From positions 1,950,177 through 2,014,176 of the forward strand of contig NZ_LJJC01000004.1 of assembly GCF_001420715.1 (NCBI RefSeq): a stretch of DNA of 64,000 bases. Reading direction: 5' to 3'. The notes under the pieces were generated by a model. It made no database searches and had not been told where the DNA came from. It saw nothing but the letters and a program-made list of their open reading frames with translations. Source of the stretch: Heyndrickxia shackletonii. GTDB taxonomy: Bacteria; Bacillota; Bacilli; Bacillales; Bacillaceae_C. Shown in pieces: positions 39,388-49,788 of this stretch. The number at the start of each line of letters is the position of its first letter. Positions within the stretch are counted from its first letter, which is position 1. The translations under genes and the position numbers were made by a program.

Positions 39388-39400
39388 GGAGGTTACGAAG

Positions 39401-40492
39401 ATGAAATGGAAAAATCAAATTCTTAATTTAGAGGCATACAAGCCTGGAAAAACGATAGATGAAGTAAAAAAGCAATATAAACTTGAGTCAATTGTAAAAT
39501 TAGCGTCAAATGAAAACCCATATGGATATTCACCAAAAGTCGACCAGGCATTAAAAGATTTTAAAGCATCTTATATCCTTTATCCAGATGGTTATGCATC
39601 TAATTTGCGGGAAGTAATGGCAGATCTTTTAAATGTGGATGCAAGGCAGCTTATTTTTACAAATGGTGCGGATGAGTTAATTCAAATTATTTCACGAGCC
39701 CTACTTGAACCAGGGAAAAATACTGTAATGGCGAATCCGACTTTTTCACAGTATAGGCATAATGCCGTTATCGAGGGAGCGGAAGTTCGGGAAGTAGATT
39801 TACTTAATGGTAAGCACGACTTAAAAGGAATGCTTTCACAAATAGATGAAAACACAGCAATTGTATGGGTATGCAACCCGAACAATCCAACTGGTACGTA
39901 TATGCTTGAAGAAGAATTGCAAGTATTTTTAGAACAAGTTCCAAGCGATGTATTGGTAGTGCTTGATGAAGCGTACTTTGAATATGTCGACAAAGATATC
40001 GCATATAATTCTCTATCATTTCTTGAACAGTTTCCTAATCTTATAGTGATGAAAACTTTTTCGAAAATCTATGGTTTGGCTAGTTTTCGTGTAGGATATG
40101 GAATTTCATCTATTGCCAATATCCAAAGTCTTGATCCGGCACGTCCTCCTTTCAATACGAATGTACTTGGTCAATTAGCCGCATCTACAGCTATTTTAGA
40201 TAAGGATTTTGTTGAAAGTTGTCGCTTAAAAAACGAAACGGAAAAACAAAAATATTATGATTTTTGTCAAGAGAATCATTTGAGTTATTTTCCAACACAA
40301 GCAAATTTCATTTTAATTGATTTTGCATGTGATGGAGATAAAATATCCCAATTTTTATTATCGAAAGGACTTATTGTTCGTTCAGGAAAGGCATTAGGAT
40401 ATCCAACAGGTGTCCGGATAACGCTAGGTTCGAAGGCGCAGAATCAACAGGTAAGAAACGCCATTAAAGAATTTATGGAACTAAATTCTTAA
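39401..40492 (+). CDS. hisC: Histidinol-phosphate / aromatic aminotransferase
   Basis: A 363-residue PLP aminotransferase. The PLP lysine is in KTFSKIYGLASFRVGY near residue 223. N-terminal KLASNENPYG and CNPNNPTGTY are family signatures. In Bacillus this enzyme serves histidine, Tyr and Phe synthesis. It is preceded by AGGGAGGT. It lies directly after aroH because the trp block is missing. Confidence 0.94.
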   Translation: MKWKNQILNLEAYKPGKTIDEVKKQYKLESIVKLASNENPYGYSPKVDQALKDFKASYILYPDGYASNLREVMADLLNVDARQLIFTNGADELIQIISRALLEPGKNTVMANPTFSQYRHNAVIEGAEVREVDLLNGKHDLKGMLSQIDENTAIVWVCNPNNPTGTYMLEEELQVFLEQVPSDVLVVLDEAYFEYVDKDIAYNSLSFLEQFPNLIVMKTFSKIYGLASFRVGYGISSIANIQSLDPARPPFNTNVLGQLAASTAILDKDFVESCRLKNETEKQKYYDFCQENHLSYFPTQANFILIDFACDGDKISQFLLSKGLIVRSGKALGYPTGVRITLGSKAQNQQVRNAIKEFMELNS

Positions 40493-40531
40493 TTAAAGAG
40501 CTTAAACGGTTTTTTCTACAGGAGGATTTTC

Positions 40532-41635
40532 ATGCGGGGAAATGTATTTATTGTCGGCCTTGGTTTAATTGGAGGATCATTGGCTTTAACCATCAAAAAA
40601 CAGCATCCAGATGTGATTATTCATGGATATGATGTGAACGAAGAGGAAATGAATAAAGCAATAATTCTTAAAATCATTGATAAAAAAGCAGAATCCTTTC
40701 AGCAAGGAGCTGAAATTGCTGATTTAATTATCCTGTCAACACCGGTTTTAGTAACCGAAAAATTAATGGTGCAATTGGCAAATCTGCAATTAAAAGAAAA
40801 CGTTCTAATTACTGATACAGGAAGTACGAAAAAAACTATTGTCGATAAAGCCAAAGTCCTTACCGAGAAGGGGATACAATTTATCGGAGGACACCCGATG
40901 GCTGGATCACATAAAAGTGGTGTTACAGCTGCCAAAGAACAACTTTTTGAAAATGCATTTTATATCTTTACACCAAATTCCAGCCAGAAGACAGAACAAA
41001 TCAATACATTAAAAGAGTGGCTAAGTGGAACAAAAGCAAGATTTATGGAACTTACTGCCGAGGATCATGATGAAATGACAGGAATATTAAGCCATCTTCC
41101 GCATGTTATTGCTTCGTCATTAGTAGAACAAGCAAAAGAGGCAGAGGAAAACTACCCATTGCTATCAAGACTTGCTGCTGGCGGTTTTCGTGATATTACG
41201 AGAATTGCTTCTAGCGACCCGACGATGTGGGCAAGCATCAGCTTATTAAATAGAGACGTGTTAGTGAGGTTATTAAAACAATGGATTGGTAAAATGAATC
41301 ATATTACCGATTTAATTCAGGAAGAAAATTTTGATGAACTTTATGCCTTTTTTCAGGAAGCGAAAGTTTTTAGGGATGAACTTCCAGTTCATTCTACGGG
41401 TGTTATTCATTCCTTCTATGACTTGTTCATTGATATCCCCGATTATCCGGGGATTATATCAGAAATTACAGGTTATTTAGCTGAAGAAAAAATTAGTATT
41501 ACGAACATAAGAATTTTAGAAACTAGGGAAGATGTCTATGGAGTTTTACGAATTAGTTTCCAAAATGAGCAGGATAGAAGTCTTGCAAAAGAATGTTTAG
41601 AAAAAAGAACAACATATGACTTGTTTATCCAATAA
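40532..41635 (+). CDS. tyrA: Prephenate dehydrogenase with C-terminal ACT domain
   Basis: A 367-residue enzyme. The NAD motif is [12 protein letters not shown] near residue 8. [12 protein letters not shown] and LPHVIASSL mark the prephenate dehydrogenase core. An ACT domain at about 295-365 ([23 protein letters not shown]) suggests feedback by tyrosine. It follows AGGAGGATT. Confidence 0.94.
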   Translation: MRGNVFIVGLGLIGGSLALTIKKQHPDVIIHGYDVNEEEMNKAIILKIIDKKAESFQQGAEIADLIILSTPVLVTEKLMVQLANLQLKENVLITDTGSTKKTIVDKAKVLTEKGIQFIGGHPMAGSHKSGVTAAKEQLFENAFYIFTPNSSQKTEQINTLKEWLSGTKARFMELTAEDHDEMTGILSHLPHVIASSLVEQAKEAEENYPLLSRLAAGGFRDITRIASSDPTMWASISLLNRDVLVRLLKQWIGKMNHITDLIQEENFDELYAFFQEAKVFRDELPVHSTGVIHSFYDLFIDIPDYPGIISEITGYLAEEKISITNIRILETREDVYGVLRISFQNEQDRSLAKECLEKRTTYDLFIQ

Positions 41636-41664
41636 TAAGTTTGTTTTTGAAAAGGGTGAATGTA

Positions 41665-42957
41665 GTGGAGTATAAAGAGCTTATATGTAACCAACACAAT
41701 TTATTCGGGACGATCTCAGTGCCTGGGGATAAATCAATTTCCCATCGTGCCATTATGTTTGGAGCGGTTTCACGCGGGGAAACGATTGTAAGAAATTTTT
41801 TATTTGGTGCAGATTGTTTAAGTACCATTTCTTGCTTTCGGAAACTGGGAGTTCGAATTGAACAAGAGCAAAATGAAATAAAAATTTATGGAGAAGGTTG
41901 GAATGGACTGAAAGAACCTTCCTCTATCCTTGATGTCGGAAATTCAGGAACCACTACTCGATTAATGTTGGGAATTCTTGCTGGAAGACCATTTCATTCC
42001 GTTGTAATAGGGGATGATTCTATTGCCAAGAGACCGATGAATCGCGTCGTTTTGCCGTTAAGGAAAATGGGGGCTACTATTAACGGACGTGAAAAAGGAA
42101 ACTATACTCCAATCGCTATACAAGGTGGTAGTCCATTAAAGTCTATCACTTACGAACTTCCAGTTGCTAGCGCACAAGTGAAATCTTGCCTACTTCTTGC
42201 CGGTTTGCAAGCAGATGGAGAAACAACCATAATAGAGCCAACTGCTACCAGAGATCATACGGAAAGAATGATTCAGCATTTTGGAGGAGAATTATCCGTC
42301 CAAAATAACCGAATAACCGTTAAGGGCAATCAACAGCTTACGGGTACAACCATCGACGTTCCAGGTGATATTTCTTCAGCCGCTTACTTTATGGTCGCAG
42401 CAGCAATTATGGAAAATAGTGAAGTCATCTTGAAAAATGTGGGGCTGAATCCAACCAGAACAGGGATTATCGATGTATTAATAAAAATGGGAGCAGATAT
42501 TACAATCGAAAAGGATACGAACACTTCCTTTGAGCCTGTTGGCACTGTTACAGTCAGAAATTCTACTTTAAAAGGAATCGAAATATCTGGAGATTTAATT
42601 CCTAGATTAATTGACGAGCTTCCTATTATTGCTTTGTTGGCTACACAAGCTGATGGAAAAACTATTATAAAAAATGCAGAGGAATTAAAAGTAAAAGAGA
42701 CGAATCGCATCGATGCAGTAGCAAAAGAATTATCACGATTAGGAGCAAATATTTTACCGACTGATGATGGGATGATTATTACCGGAAAAACACCTTTACA
42801 CGGTGAAACCGTCTCAAGCCATGGTGACCACCGAATTGGGATGATGTTAGGCATTGCTTCTTTAATTTGTAAAGATAAGGTGACGCTAGAAGGATATGAA
42901 GCCATAGAAGTTTCTTACCCCAACTTTTTTGAGGATTTACAATCACTGATTAAATAA
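41665..42957 (+). CDS. aroA: EPSP synthase (AroE of B. subtilis)
   Basis: A 430-residue 3-phosphoshikimate 1-carboxyvinyltransferase. [17 protein letters not shown] and [10 protein letters not shown] are the substrate-binding loops; KVKETNRI and HGDHRIGM lie toward the C-terminus. GTG 41665 after AAAGGGTGAA fits the family length; the in-frame TTG upstream gives 438 residues. It ends the aromatic cluster. It is called aroE in B. subtilis. Confidence 0.95.
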   Translation: MEYKELICNQHNLFGTISVPGDKSISHRAIMFGAVSRGETIVRNFLFGADCLSTISCFRKLGVRIEQEQNEIKIYGEGWNGLKEPSSILDVGNSGTTTRLMLGILAGRPFHSVVIGDDSIAKRPMNRVVLPLRKMGATINGREKGNYTPIAIQGGSPLKSITYELPVASAQVKSCLLLAGLQADGETTIIEPTATRDHTERMIQHFGGELSVQNNRITVKGNQQLTGTTIDVPGDISSAAYFMVAAAIMENSEVILKNVGLNPTRTGIIDVLIKMGADITIEKDTNTSFEPVGTVTVRNSTLKGIEISGDLIPRLIDELPIIALLATQADGKTIIKNAEELKVKETNRIDAVAKELSRLGANILPTDDGMIITGKTPLHGETVSSHGDHRIGMMLGIASLICKDKVTLEGYEAIEVSYPNFFEDLQSLIK

Positions 42958-43166
42958 GAAAAGCGCAAGCGCCGCAGCACTAGCGTACGGATTTCGTAGT
43001 CGCTCACCTCGAGATAAAGGAAACACAGTGAGGTAGTTCACGAACAAGTGAAAATAAGCACTTTCATTTTCAACGAGTAAAATTTGAAATGTAATTTTAC
43101 TCGTTGACTTATCGTAGGGAGGAGACGTGAAATCCGCTAGCCGGTGGCTGCTTGTGCTAGACTAAG
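42957..43166 (+). repeat. Dispersed intergenic repeat, copy B (with internal hairpin)
   Basis: A 210-bp element in the opposite orientation to copy A. Outer parts match copy A closely; the exact core is 43008-43045. It also carries an internal block with a perfect 14-bp hairpin (43071-43084 with 43093-43106). The ends contain CGGATTTC and GAAATCCG, so the element can form a long imperfect stem. It starts directly at the aroA stop. Confidence 0.9.
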
Positions 43167-43217
43167 TGTAATCTTTTGTTTATGAAAAAATTATACTTTC
43201 TCTTATAAAAAATGATG

Positions 43218-43245
43218 AAAAAGAAACTATTACTAGTTTCTTTTT
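43218..43245 (+). terminator. Terminator between repeat B and the next gene
   Basis: AAAAAGAAACT and AGTTTCTTTTT arms (11 bp) followed by T residues. It is probably the aroA operon terminator displaced by the repeat. Confidence 0.8.
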
Positions 43246-43308
43246 TGTCATTTTCTTCCCCTATTTTTCATAGTTTGTCTATAGATAAATAAAGCGGGAG
43301 GGAAAGAA

Positions 43309-44187
43309 ATGTATATTATTGAGAAAGCAAATATAGAAATGGAGAATAGGGAAAAAGTAACTTCATTACTGATAAAAGATAACAAAATCTATTCTATGAA
43401 GGATTCTTTTAAAAGAAATAATTATATAAGGATGAATCTTTCAGAGTTTATTATGACTCCGACACATGTTATGGCCGACCTGAATGCTCCTCCTTCCGGT
43501 TTTCAAGAGATGAAACAATATTTTATAGATAATTTTTTATTAAAGGGAACGGGTACCATAATTAGTGCTTTTTCCATTCAGTTTGAAAATCAATTTGAAG
43601 ATGAATTGAGAAAAAAAAGAACCTCTCTAATAAACAGTCCGATTGATTATGTCATTGCTGTTAAACTTCCTCTAGGGAAAATCTCCACAACCATTATTAG
43701 AAAATGCAAAAGAAATAAAATTCCTATTATTTTTGTTGAATTGAACGGCTTTGAGGATTTAATTGAAAAGCCATGGGGATGGATTAAGGAAGCAATGTTC
43801 CCTTATAATCCAATACTAGTTCCGATTTTTACTTCGCAACAAAAAGCTAAAAAAAATTTGTTAAAAATATGGAATGAAATATTGGACAAAGAAAAGATTC
43901 CGCATATTTTCGATGAAATTCCCGAAAAAACTCCAATCGAGCTAAAAAATTTGAAAAAATTTGGTGTGTTCCCGAAAAGAGGAGATTTAAGCATTGGGAG
44001 CGAAATAAATTATAACTTATATTTTAAAGCTAATAAAGTTGATGAACGAGGCTTAATTCATTATGATAAAGATAAGTTAGCAGTTATGGTCCAAAAAGGG
44101 CAAATCACAACTTCTTGTCATGAGGTTATTTATCGACCAGGCTTTGGAGAAGAACTTATGATTGAAAGTACTTCTCTTTTTGTATAA
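43309..44187 (+). CDS. Unrecognised protein, faint amidohydrolase-like pattern
   Basis: A 292-residue frame with a good GGGAGGG ribosome site 7 nt before ATG 43309, so it is probably expressed. I do not recognise a specific family. The N-terminus (LLIKDNKIYSM, then FIMTPTHVMAD, then GTGTIISAFS) is laid out like a degenerate composite-domain amidohydrolase, but the usual HxH metal ligands are absent, leaving THVMAD. It is not an evident signal-peptide or membrane protein. It precedes ypiA by 25 nt and may share its operon. B. subtilis has no gene I know of here. Confidence 0.8.
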   Translation: MYIIEKANIEMENREKVTSLLIKDNKIYSMKDSFKRNNYIRMNLSEFIMTPTHVMADLNAPPSGFQEMKQYFIDNFLLKGTGTIISAFSIQFENQFEDELRKKRTSLINSPIDYVIAVKLPLGKISTTIIRKCKRNKIPIIFVELNGFEDLIEKPWGWIKEAMFPYNPILVPIFTSQQKAKKNLLKIWNEILDKEKIPHIFDEIPEKTPIELKNLKKFGVFPKRGDLSIGSEINYNLYFKANKVDERGLIHYDKDKLAVMVQKGQITTSCHEVIYRPGFGEELMIESTSLFV

Positions 44188-44212
44188 TTTTGTGTTTGGA
44201 AAGGGTAATATT

Positions 44213-45475
44213 ATGTCAAATGTACAGCAAATGTTAAAACATATAGAAGAAGGGAATATGAATCAAGCTGAAAAGTATTTGAAAAGTATTAAAGAGACAG
44301 GAACAGATGAAGAAATATTTACTTCTGCAGAGGAACTTCATCAATTAGGATTTCTTCTTGAAGCAAAGGAGCTTTATGAACAATTGATACAATCTTATCC
44401 TGATGAAGGAGAGCTTAAGATATTATTATCTGAGGTTTATTTAGATTTAGATCAAGAGGACGAAGCAATTTTTCAACTCGATACCATAATGGAAACAGAT
44501 CCCGATTATCCGCGGGCATTACTTTTATTAGCTGATTTATATCAAATGCAAGGACTTATAGAGGTAAGCGAGCGGAAATTGCAGGAAGCCAAGGAAATAC
44601 TTCCTGATGAACCAATTATTGATTTTGCATTGGGTGAACTTTATTCAGCCAGCGGTAATTACGTAGATGCAATAAAATATTATAGAACTGTCCTTAATCA
44701 AGGGCATGAAACCATTGCGGGAAATAATATTCACGGTCGACTAGCTGAAGTACTTAGTTCTGCAGGTGAATTTGAAGAAGCTTTACCGCATTATGATCAA
44801 GCGCTAGAGGAACATTTGGAAATTAATACGTTATTTGGCTTTGGCTTTACCGCTTATAAAGCTGGGCATTATAGAAAGGCTATTGAAATATTTTTAAAAC
44901 TGAAGGATATAGATCCGGAATTCCATTCGCTTTACCTTTATTTAGGCAGAGCTTATGAGCAAGAAGAAGATGTAAAACAGGCATTAGAAACTGTTAAAGC
45001 AGGATTAAAAGTAGATGAATTTAATAAGGAACTATATCAATTTGGAGGCAAAATCGCTTTAAAAAGCGGTGAAGAGGCTTTAGCGGAAGATTATTTTAGA
45101 AATGCGTTAGCCCTTGATCCCGGATATATTGATGCTGCTATTACATTAAATAAATTATTATTGCATCAAAAACGATTTGAAGATGTTCTAGAAATATCAA
45201 AACAAATAGAAAAAGAGGGTGATCCTGACCCGAGTATATATTGGGATATGGCAATCGCTTATCAACATATAGAACAATATTCACAGGCATTAAAATATTA
45301 TGAACTCGCATATAATGATTTAAAGAATAACCTTGAATTCCTTGAAGAATATGGATATTTCCTTATTGAGGAAGGAAAGAGAGATGAAGCGGCGCAAATT
45401 TTTCACAGCCTATTGAAAGAAGACCCGACCAACGAAGAATGGATTTTGCTTTTGGAACGTTTTGAAAATGAGTAA
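44213..45475 (+). CDS. ypiA: YpiA, tetratricopeptide-repeat protein
   Basis: A 420-residue all-helical protein with roughly ten TPR units (for example residues 25-60, 60-95, 100-130; repeats such as AKELYEQLIQSYPDEG and AIFQLDTIMETDPDYPRAL). It matches B. subtilis YpiA in length and place. TPR proteins act as scaffolds. Earlier in-frame ATG 44162 lies within the preceding gene; GGAAAGGGT supports ATG 44213. Confidence 0.88.
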   Translation: MSNVQQMLKHIEEGNMNQAEKYLKSIKETGTDEEIFTSAEELHQLGFLLEAKELYEQLIQSYPDEGELKILLSEVYLDLDQEDEAIFQLDTIMETDPDYPRALLLLADLYQMQGLIEVSERKLQEAKEILPDEPIIDFALGELYSASGNYVDAIKYYRTVLNQGHETIAGNNIHGRLAEVLSSAGEFEEALPHYDQALEEHLEINTLFGFGFTAYKAGHYRKAIEIFLKLKDIDPEFHSLYLYLGRAYEQEEDVKQALETVKAGLKVDEFNKELYQFGGKIALKSGEEALAEDYFRNALALDPGYIDAAITLNKLLLHQKRFEDVLEISKQIEKEGDPDPSIYWDMAIAYQHIEQYSQALKYYELAYNDLKNNLEFLEEYGYFLIEEGKRDEAAQIFHSLLKEDPTNEEWILLLERFENE

Positions 45476-45640
45476 GGATATTTTTTAATCTTTGTTTATT
45501 TTATATGGGGATAATTTTATTTCACCTAAGAGATAAACATCCTTTCAAGAAAAGTTGCCAAAAACGTTATCCCGTTAGGATTTTTTGGATTGAAAAACAG
45601 ATCTTATGCGACAAAAATAAAAATTAATGGACTATACTAA

Positions 45641-46201
<561 letters not shown>

Positions 46202-46208
46202 AAGAACC

Positions 46209-46233
46209 ATCCTCTTGTGTTTTGCAAGAGGAT
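46209..46233 (+). terminator. Terminator after ypiB
   Basis: ATCCTCTTG and CAAGAGGAT arms (9 bp) followed by TTTTTT. Confidence 0.85.
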
Positions 46234-46318
46234 TTTTTATTTTATTTCAATACATTTAAATAAAAAATATTGCATGATATGATAGATTTGCAGGAAAACT
46301 ATGTATAGGAGTGTTTAT

Positions 46319-46780
46319 ATGAATTGGAATGGAAAAGATGTAGAACTCTATTTAAAGGAAAAGCAATTTATCGATACTGCCATTGTACCACTTCTTCCAG
46401 TTTCATTCGGAGAAAATTTAAAACAATCAGCATCTCAAGGAGAGTTCATAACTTTATTAACACTCCATCTTGAAAGACAGTTTAGAGGAAGAATGCTCTT
46501 ATTTCCACCATTAACGTATTTATCGGAATCAGAAAACATGAAAAAGCTAAACTTATTACAGGAATGGGAGGTTAAATTAAAGGAGAACGAATTTTCGCAC
46601 GTGTTTTATATTACCTCTGATCCTTTTTGGAGGGATAGAAATGAGTCTTTCCCGGATAATGTGATATGGCTTCCATCAATACCTTTAGAAAGTATGGAGG
46701 AACAATTTAAACATTCCATTTTAGAGGACCAAGTAAAACAATTAATAAATATTATAGTGCAAAAATGGCAAAATATATAA
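46319..46780 (+). CDS. ypiF: YpiF, DUF2487 protein
   Basis: A 153-residue soluble protein of the DUF2487/YpiF type (FPPLTYLSE, FYITSDPFWRD). AGGAGTG lies 5 nt before ATG 46319; ATG 46301 is the alternative. It sits directly before qcrABC as in B. subtilis. No function is established. Confidence 0.82.
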   Translation: MNWNGKDVELYLKEKQFIDTAIVPLLPVSFGENLKQSASQGEFITLLTLHLERQFRGRMLLFPPLTYLSESENMKKLNLLQEWEVKLKENEFSHVFYITSDPFWRDRNESFPDNVIWLPSIPLESMEEQFKHSILEDQVKQLINIIVQKWQNI

Positions 46781-46903
46781 TGAAGCTTCTATTTGTGAAA
46801 TAATAACTATTTTTTTCTCACTAATACGTAAAATAGGACAAAATTGGCATGGAAAAATTCGATTTTCCGTCACATTGTTGTCATCTTTTGCTAATGGAAG
46901 TTA

Positions 46904-46932
46904 TTGACCTTCTATTATGTTTGATATATCAT
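46904..46932 (+). promoter_or_regulatory. SigA promoter of qcrABC
   Basis: TTGACC at 46904-46909 and TATCAT at 46927-46932 are 17 nt apart, about 80 bp before qcrA. Confidence 0.6.
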
Positions 46933-47008
46933 GGTTATGTCCTAGATTGTATTTGTGCGATAATTATGTCCATTGGACTTACCTTACTGCTAGAGGGGGG
47001 AAAAAGGG

Positions 47009-47518
47009 ATGAGCAAGAATCCTGTATCAAGACGTCAGTTTCTTAGCTATACACTTACTGGTGTAGGTGGTTTTATGGCTGCTGGAATTTTGATGCCGAT
47101 GGTGCGATTTGCAGTAGATCCAGTGCTAAAAACTGAAGCTGGTGGCGATTATCATGCTACGAAGCTAAAAGTAAGCGATTTAACGGATCAGCCACAAAAG
47201 ATTGACTTTACATACGAACAAGTTGATGCTTGGTATAAGTCAAATGTTACTCAAACTGCTTGGGTATATAAAGACAGCAAGGGAGATATTGTTGCTTTAT
47301 CACCTATTTGTAAGCATTTAGGCTGTACTGTAAACTGGAATGCAAATAAAGATCATCCAAATCAATTCTATTGTCCTTGTCATGGTGGTCGTTATGAGAA
47401 AAATGGTAAAAACGTACCAGGCACACCACCTGCCAAACCGTTGGATACATATCCAACAAAAGTAAAAGACGGTTATCTATATTTAGGTAAACCAGAAGCA
47501 AATGTTTTCGTTAAATAA
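47009..47518 (+). CDS. qcrA: Menaquinol:cytochrome c oxidoreductase Rieske subunit
   Basis: A 169-residue Rieske [2Fe-2S] protein. The N-terminus has a Tat-like SRRQFLSYT motif and a membrane anchor (about 14-32). Cluster ligands are CKHLGC and CPCHGG (about 102-127). AGGGGGGAAAAAGGG precedes the ATG. It is part of the bc-type complex that passes electrons from menaquinol to cytochrome c. Confidence 0.96.
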   Translation: MSKNPVSRRQFLSYTLTGVGGFMAAGILMPMVRFAVDPVLKTEAGGDYHATKLKVSDLTDQPQKIDFTYEQVDAWYKSNVTQTAWVYKDSKGDIVALSPICKHLGCTVNWNANKDHPNQFYCPCHGGRYEKNGKNVPGTPPAKPLDTYPTKVKDGYLYLGKPEANVFVK

Positions 47519-47532
47519 AGGAGGCGTAATTC

Positions 47533-48207
47533 GTGCTTAATAAACTATATGATTGGGTTGACGAGCGATTAGATATTACGCCTTTGTGGCGGGATATTGC
47601 TGATCATGAAGTACCAGAACATGTAAACCCTGCACATCATTTTAGCGCATTTGTTTATTGTTTTGGAGGATTAACATTTTTTGTTACAGTCATCCAAATA
47701 TTATCTGGTATGTTTTTAACAATGTACTATGTACCAGATATTAAAAACGCTTGGGAATCGGTATATTATCTTCAAAATGAAGTTGCTTTCGGACAAATTG
47801 TTCGTGGTATGCATCATTGGGGCGCAAGTCTAGTAATTGTAATGATTTTCTTACATACGTTACGTGTATTCTTCCAAGGAGCATACAAAAAACCGCGTGA
47901 ACTTAACTGGATCGTCGGAGTACTTATATTCTTTGTTATGATGGGTCTTGGATTTACAGGTTACTTACTGCCTTGGGATATGAAAGCGTTATTCGCAACG
48001 AAGGTAGGTCTTCAAATTGCGGATTCTGTTCCTTTAATTGGACCTTATGCAAAAATTTTATTATCTGGTCACCCTGATATCGTAGGTGCACAAACATTAA
48101 CTCGTTTCTTTGCCATTCACGTATTTTTCTTGCCTGGAGTGTTAATGGCTTTAATGGCAGCACACTTCTTAATGATTCGTAAACAAGGTATTTCAGGACC
48201 GTTGTAA
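47533..48207 (+). CDS. qcrB: Menaquinol:cytochrome c oxidoreductase cytochrome b subunit
   Basis: A 224-residue cytochrome b6-type protein with four membrane segments. Heme ligands lie in MHHWGASL, HTLRVFFQGAYK and FFAIHVFFLPG. GTG 47533 follows AAAGGAGGCG. It is the second gene of qcrABC, 14 nt after qcrA. Confidence 0.96.
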   Translation: MLNKLYDWVDERLDITPLWRDIADHEVPEHVNPAHHFSAFVYCFGGLTFFVTVIQILSGMFLTMYYVPDIKNAWESVYYLQNEVAFGQIVRGMHHWGASLVIVMIFLHTLRVFFQGAYKKPRELNWIVGVLIFFVMMGLGFTGYLLPWDMKALFATKVGLQIADSVPLIGPYAKILLSGHPDIVGAQTLTRFFAIHVFFLPGVLMALMAAHFLMIRKQGISGPL

Positions 48208-48258
48208 ATTTTCGCGTAATTAAAAACTGACAGATATTTAACAAAGGAGGGGGACTAA

Positions 48259-49032
48259 ATGCATCGTGGAAAAGGGATGAAGTTTGTTGGCGACTCCCGT
48301 GTTGCTGCTCCGTCTCACCGCAAGCGAATGATTCCGAAAGATTATTCGGAATATCCTGGAAAAACGGAAGCCTTTTGGCCAAACTTTCTTTTAAAGGAAT
48401 GGTTGGTTGGTGCCGTTTTCTTAATCGGGTTTTTATGTCTTACTGTAGCACATCCATCACCGCTTGAACGTATTGCGGATCCAACAGATACAGGTTATAT
48501 ACCTTTACCTGACTGGTATTTCTTATTCCTTTATCAATTACTTAAATATTCATATGCATCTGGCCCATATAGCATTATCGGTATTATTGCAATTCCTGGA
48601 TTGGCATTCGGAGGTTTATTATTAGCTCCGTTTATTGATCGCGGACCAGAACGCCGACCAATGAAAAGACCATTTGCAACTGGTTTTATGTTGCTTGCTC
48701 TTGCTTCTGTCATTTATCTTACTTGGGAAGCTGCAGCTCATGAAGACTGGAAAAAAGTTCATGATCAAGGTAAGATTGTTGCTCAAGTGGAAATTGATAA
48801 GAATTCTGAAGGATATAAAATCTTTTCTAAACAAACATGTATTACTTGCCACGGAGATAAACTACAAGGCGGGGCTGCTGCACCTTCTCTAATTGATACT
48901 GGTAAGAGTCCAGCAGAAATTGAAAAAATTGCTCAGCATGGTATGGGCAAAATGCCGCCAAATCAGTTTAAAGGCTCTCCTGATGAGTTGAAAAAACTAG
49001 CGGAATTCATCGCAGGTCTTAAATCTAAATAA
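48259..49032 (+). CDS. qcrC: Menaquinol:cytochrome c oxidoreductase subunit IV-cytochrome c fusion
   Basis: A 257-residue protein. A subunit-IV-like part with three membrane segments (about 50-160) is fused to a C-terminal cytochrome c domain with CITCHG near residue 194 and a likely Met axial ligand in GMGKMPPNQF. AAAGGAGGGGG precedes the ATG. The fusion is typical of Bacillus. Confidence 0.96.
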   Translation: MHRGKGMKFVGDSRVAAPSHRKRMIPKDYSEYPGKTEAFWPNFLLKEWLVGAVFLIGFLCLTVAHPSPLERIADPTDTGYIPLPDWYFLFLYQLLKYSYASGPYSIIGIIAIPGLAFGGLLLAPFIDRGPERRPMKRPFATGFMLLALASVIYLTWEAAAHEDWKKVHDQGKIVAQVEIDKNSEGYKIFSKQTCITCHGDKLQGGAAAPSLIDTGKSPAEIEKIAQHGMGKMPPNQFKGSPDELKKLAEFIAGLKSK

Positions 49033-49071
49033 GTGAAATAAAAGCTGGCTAAGTGCCAGCTTTTATTTCAC
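49033..49071 (+). terminator. Terminator after qcrABC
   Basis: A perfect 17-bp stem (49033-49049 with 49055-49071) with 5-nt loop; it begins directly after the qcrC stop. Confidence 0.9.
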
Positions 49072-49116
49072 TTGTAAATATTTGAATTATTAAAAAGTTA
49101 TATCGAGGTGCTCTTT

Positions 49117-49713
49117 TTGCGATTATTATTCCCTTTTTTAGCAGATCGGAGAATTTTATGGATTTTATTAATTATTAATATAGTAGGAACTATTTATGGA
49201 TTCTATTGGTACAAAGGTCAACTAAGTATGACCCCAACGCAGTTTCTGCCCTTTGTTCCAGATAGCCCAACTGCAAGCTTATTTTTTGTATTCGTATTAA
49301 TAGCTTTAATATTTGGTAAGAACTGGCCTTTATTTGAAGCGCTTGCAATCGTTACTTTATTTAAATATGGCATTTGGGCGGTTGTCATGAATATCCTTAC
49401 GAAGATGGTAACTGGTTATTTACCTTGGGAAGGGTATATGCTGATTATTTCACATGGTGCAATGGCTATTGAGGGATTATTATATGCACCTTTCTATAGG
49501 ATAAAATTACGTCATTTATTTATTGCAGCAGTTTGGACTTTACATAATGATATTATTGACTATGTGTTTATGCAATTTCCGCAATACCAAGATTTATATA
49601 TATATGTCCGTGAGATAGGTTATTTCACATTTTGGTTAAGTATTTTATCATTAGCAATTACTTACTATCTATGCATAAGAAAAGATCGTCTGGAATTATC
49701 CATTAAACCTTAA
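49117..49713 (+). CDS. ypjA: YpjA, DUF1405 membrane protein
   Basis: A 198-residue protein with about six membrane segments, corresponding to B. subtilis YpjA (DUF1405). TTG 49117 follows AGGTG by 6 nt; the GTG at 49108 overlaps that ribosome site. Conserved patches include HGAMAIEGLLYAPFY. Function unknown. Confidence 0.85.
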   Translation: MRLLFPFLADRRILWILLIINIVGTIYGFYWYKGQLSMTPTQFLPFVPDSPTASLFFVFVLIALIFGKNWPLFEALAIVTLFKYGIWAVVMNILTKMVTGYLPWEGYMLIISHGAMAIEGLLYAPFYRIKLRHLFIAAVWTLHNDIIDYVFMQFPQYQDLYIYVREIGYFTFWLSILSLAITYYLCIRKDRLELSIKP

Positions 49714-49788
49714 GCAGTCTTTTGCTTTTTGGTCTACTCTTGTCCCATCTCTCATAAATATAGTAATAGTTTGGAGGGGGGACAAGAA

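Noticed and set aside
42384-42905. 173-codon reverse frame inside aroA
   Set aside because: It is a shadow of aroA; the plus-strand frame is a full-length EPSP synthase.
43046-43106. Internal hairpin of repeat B considered as a stand-alone terminator
   Set aside because: The second arm is not followed by a T tract, and the same block recurs in copy C, so it belongs to the repeat.
46849-47046. 65-codon plus frame before qcrA
   Set aside because: It overlaps the qcrABC promoter and the qcrA start and has no ribosome site.
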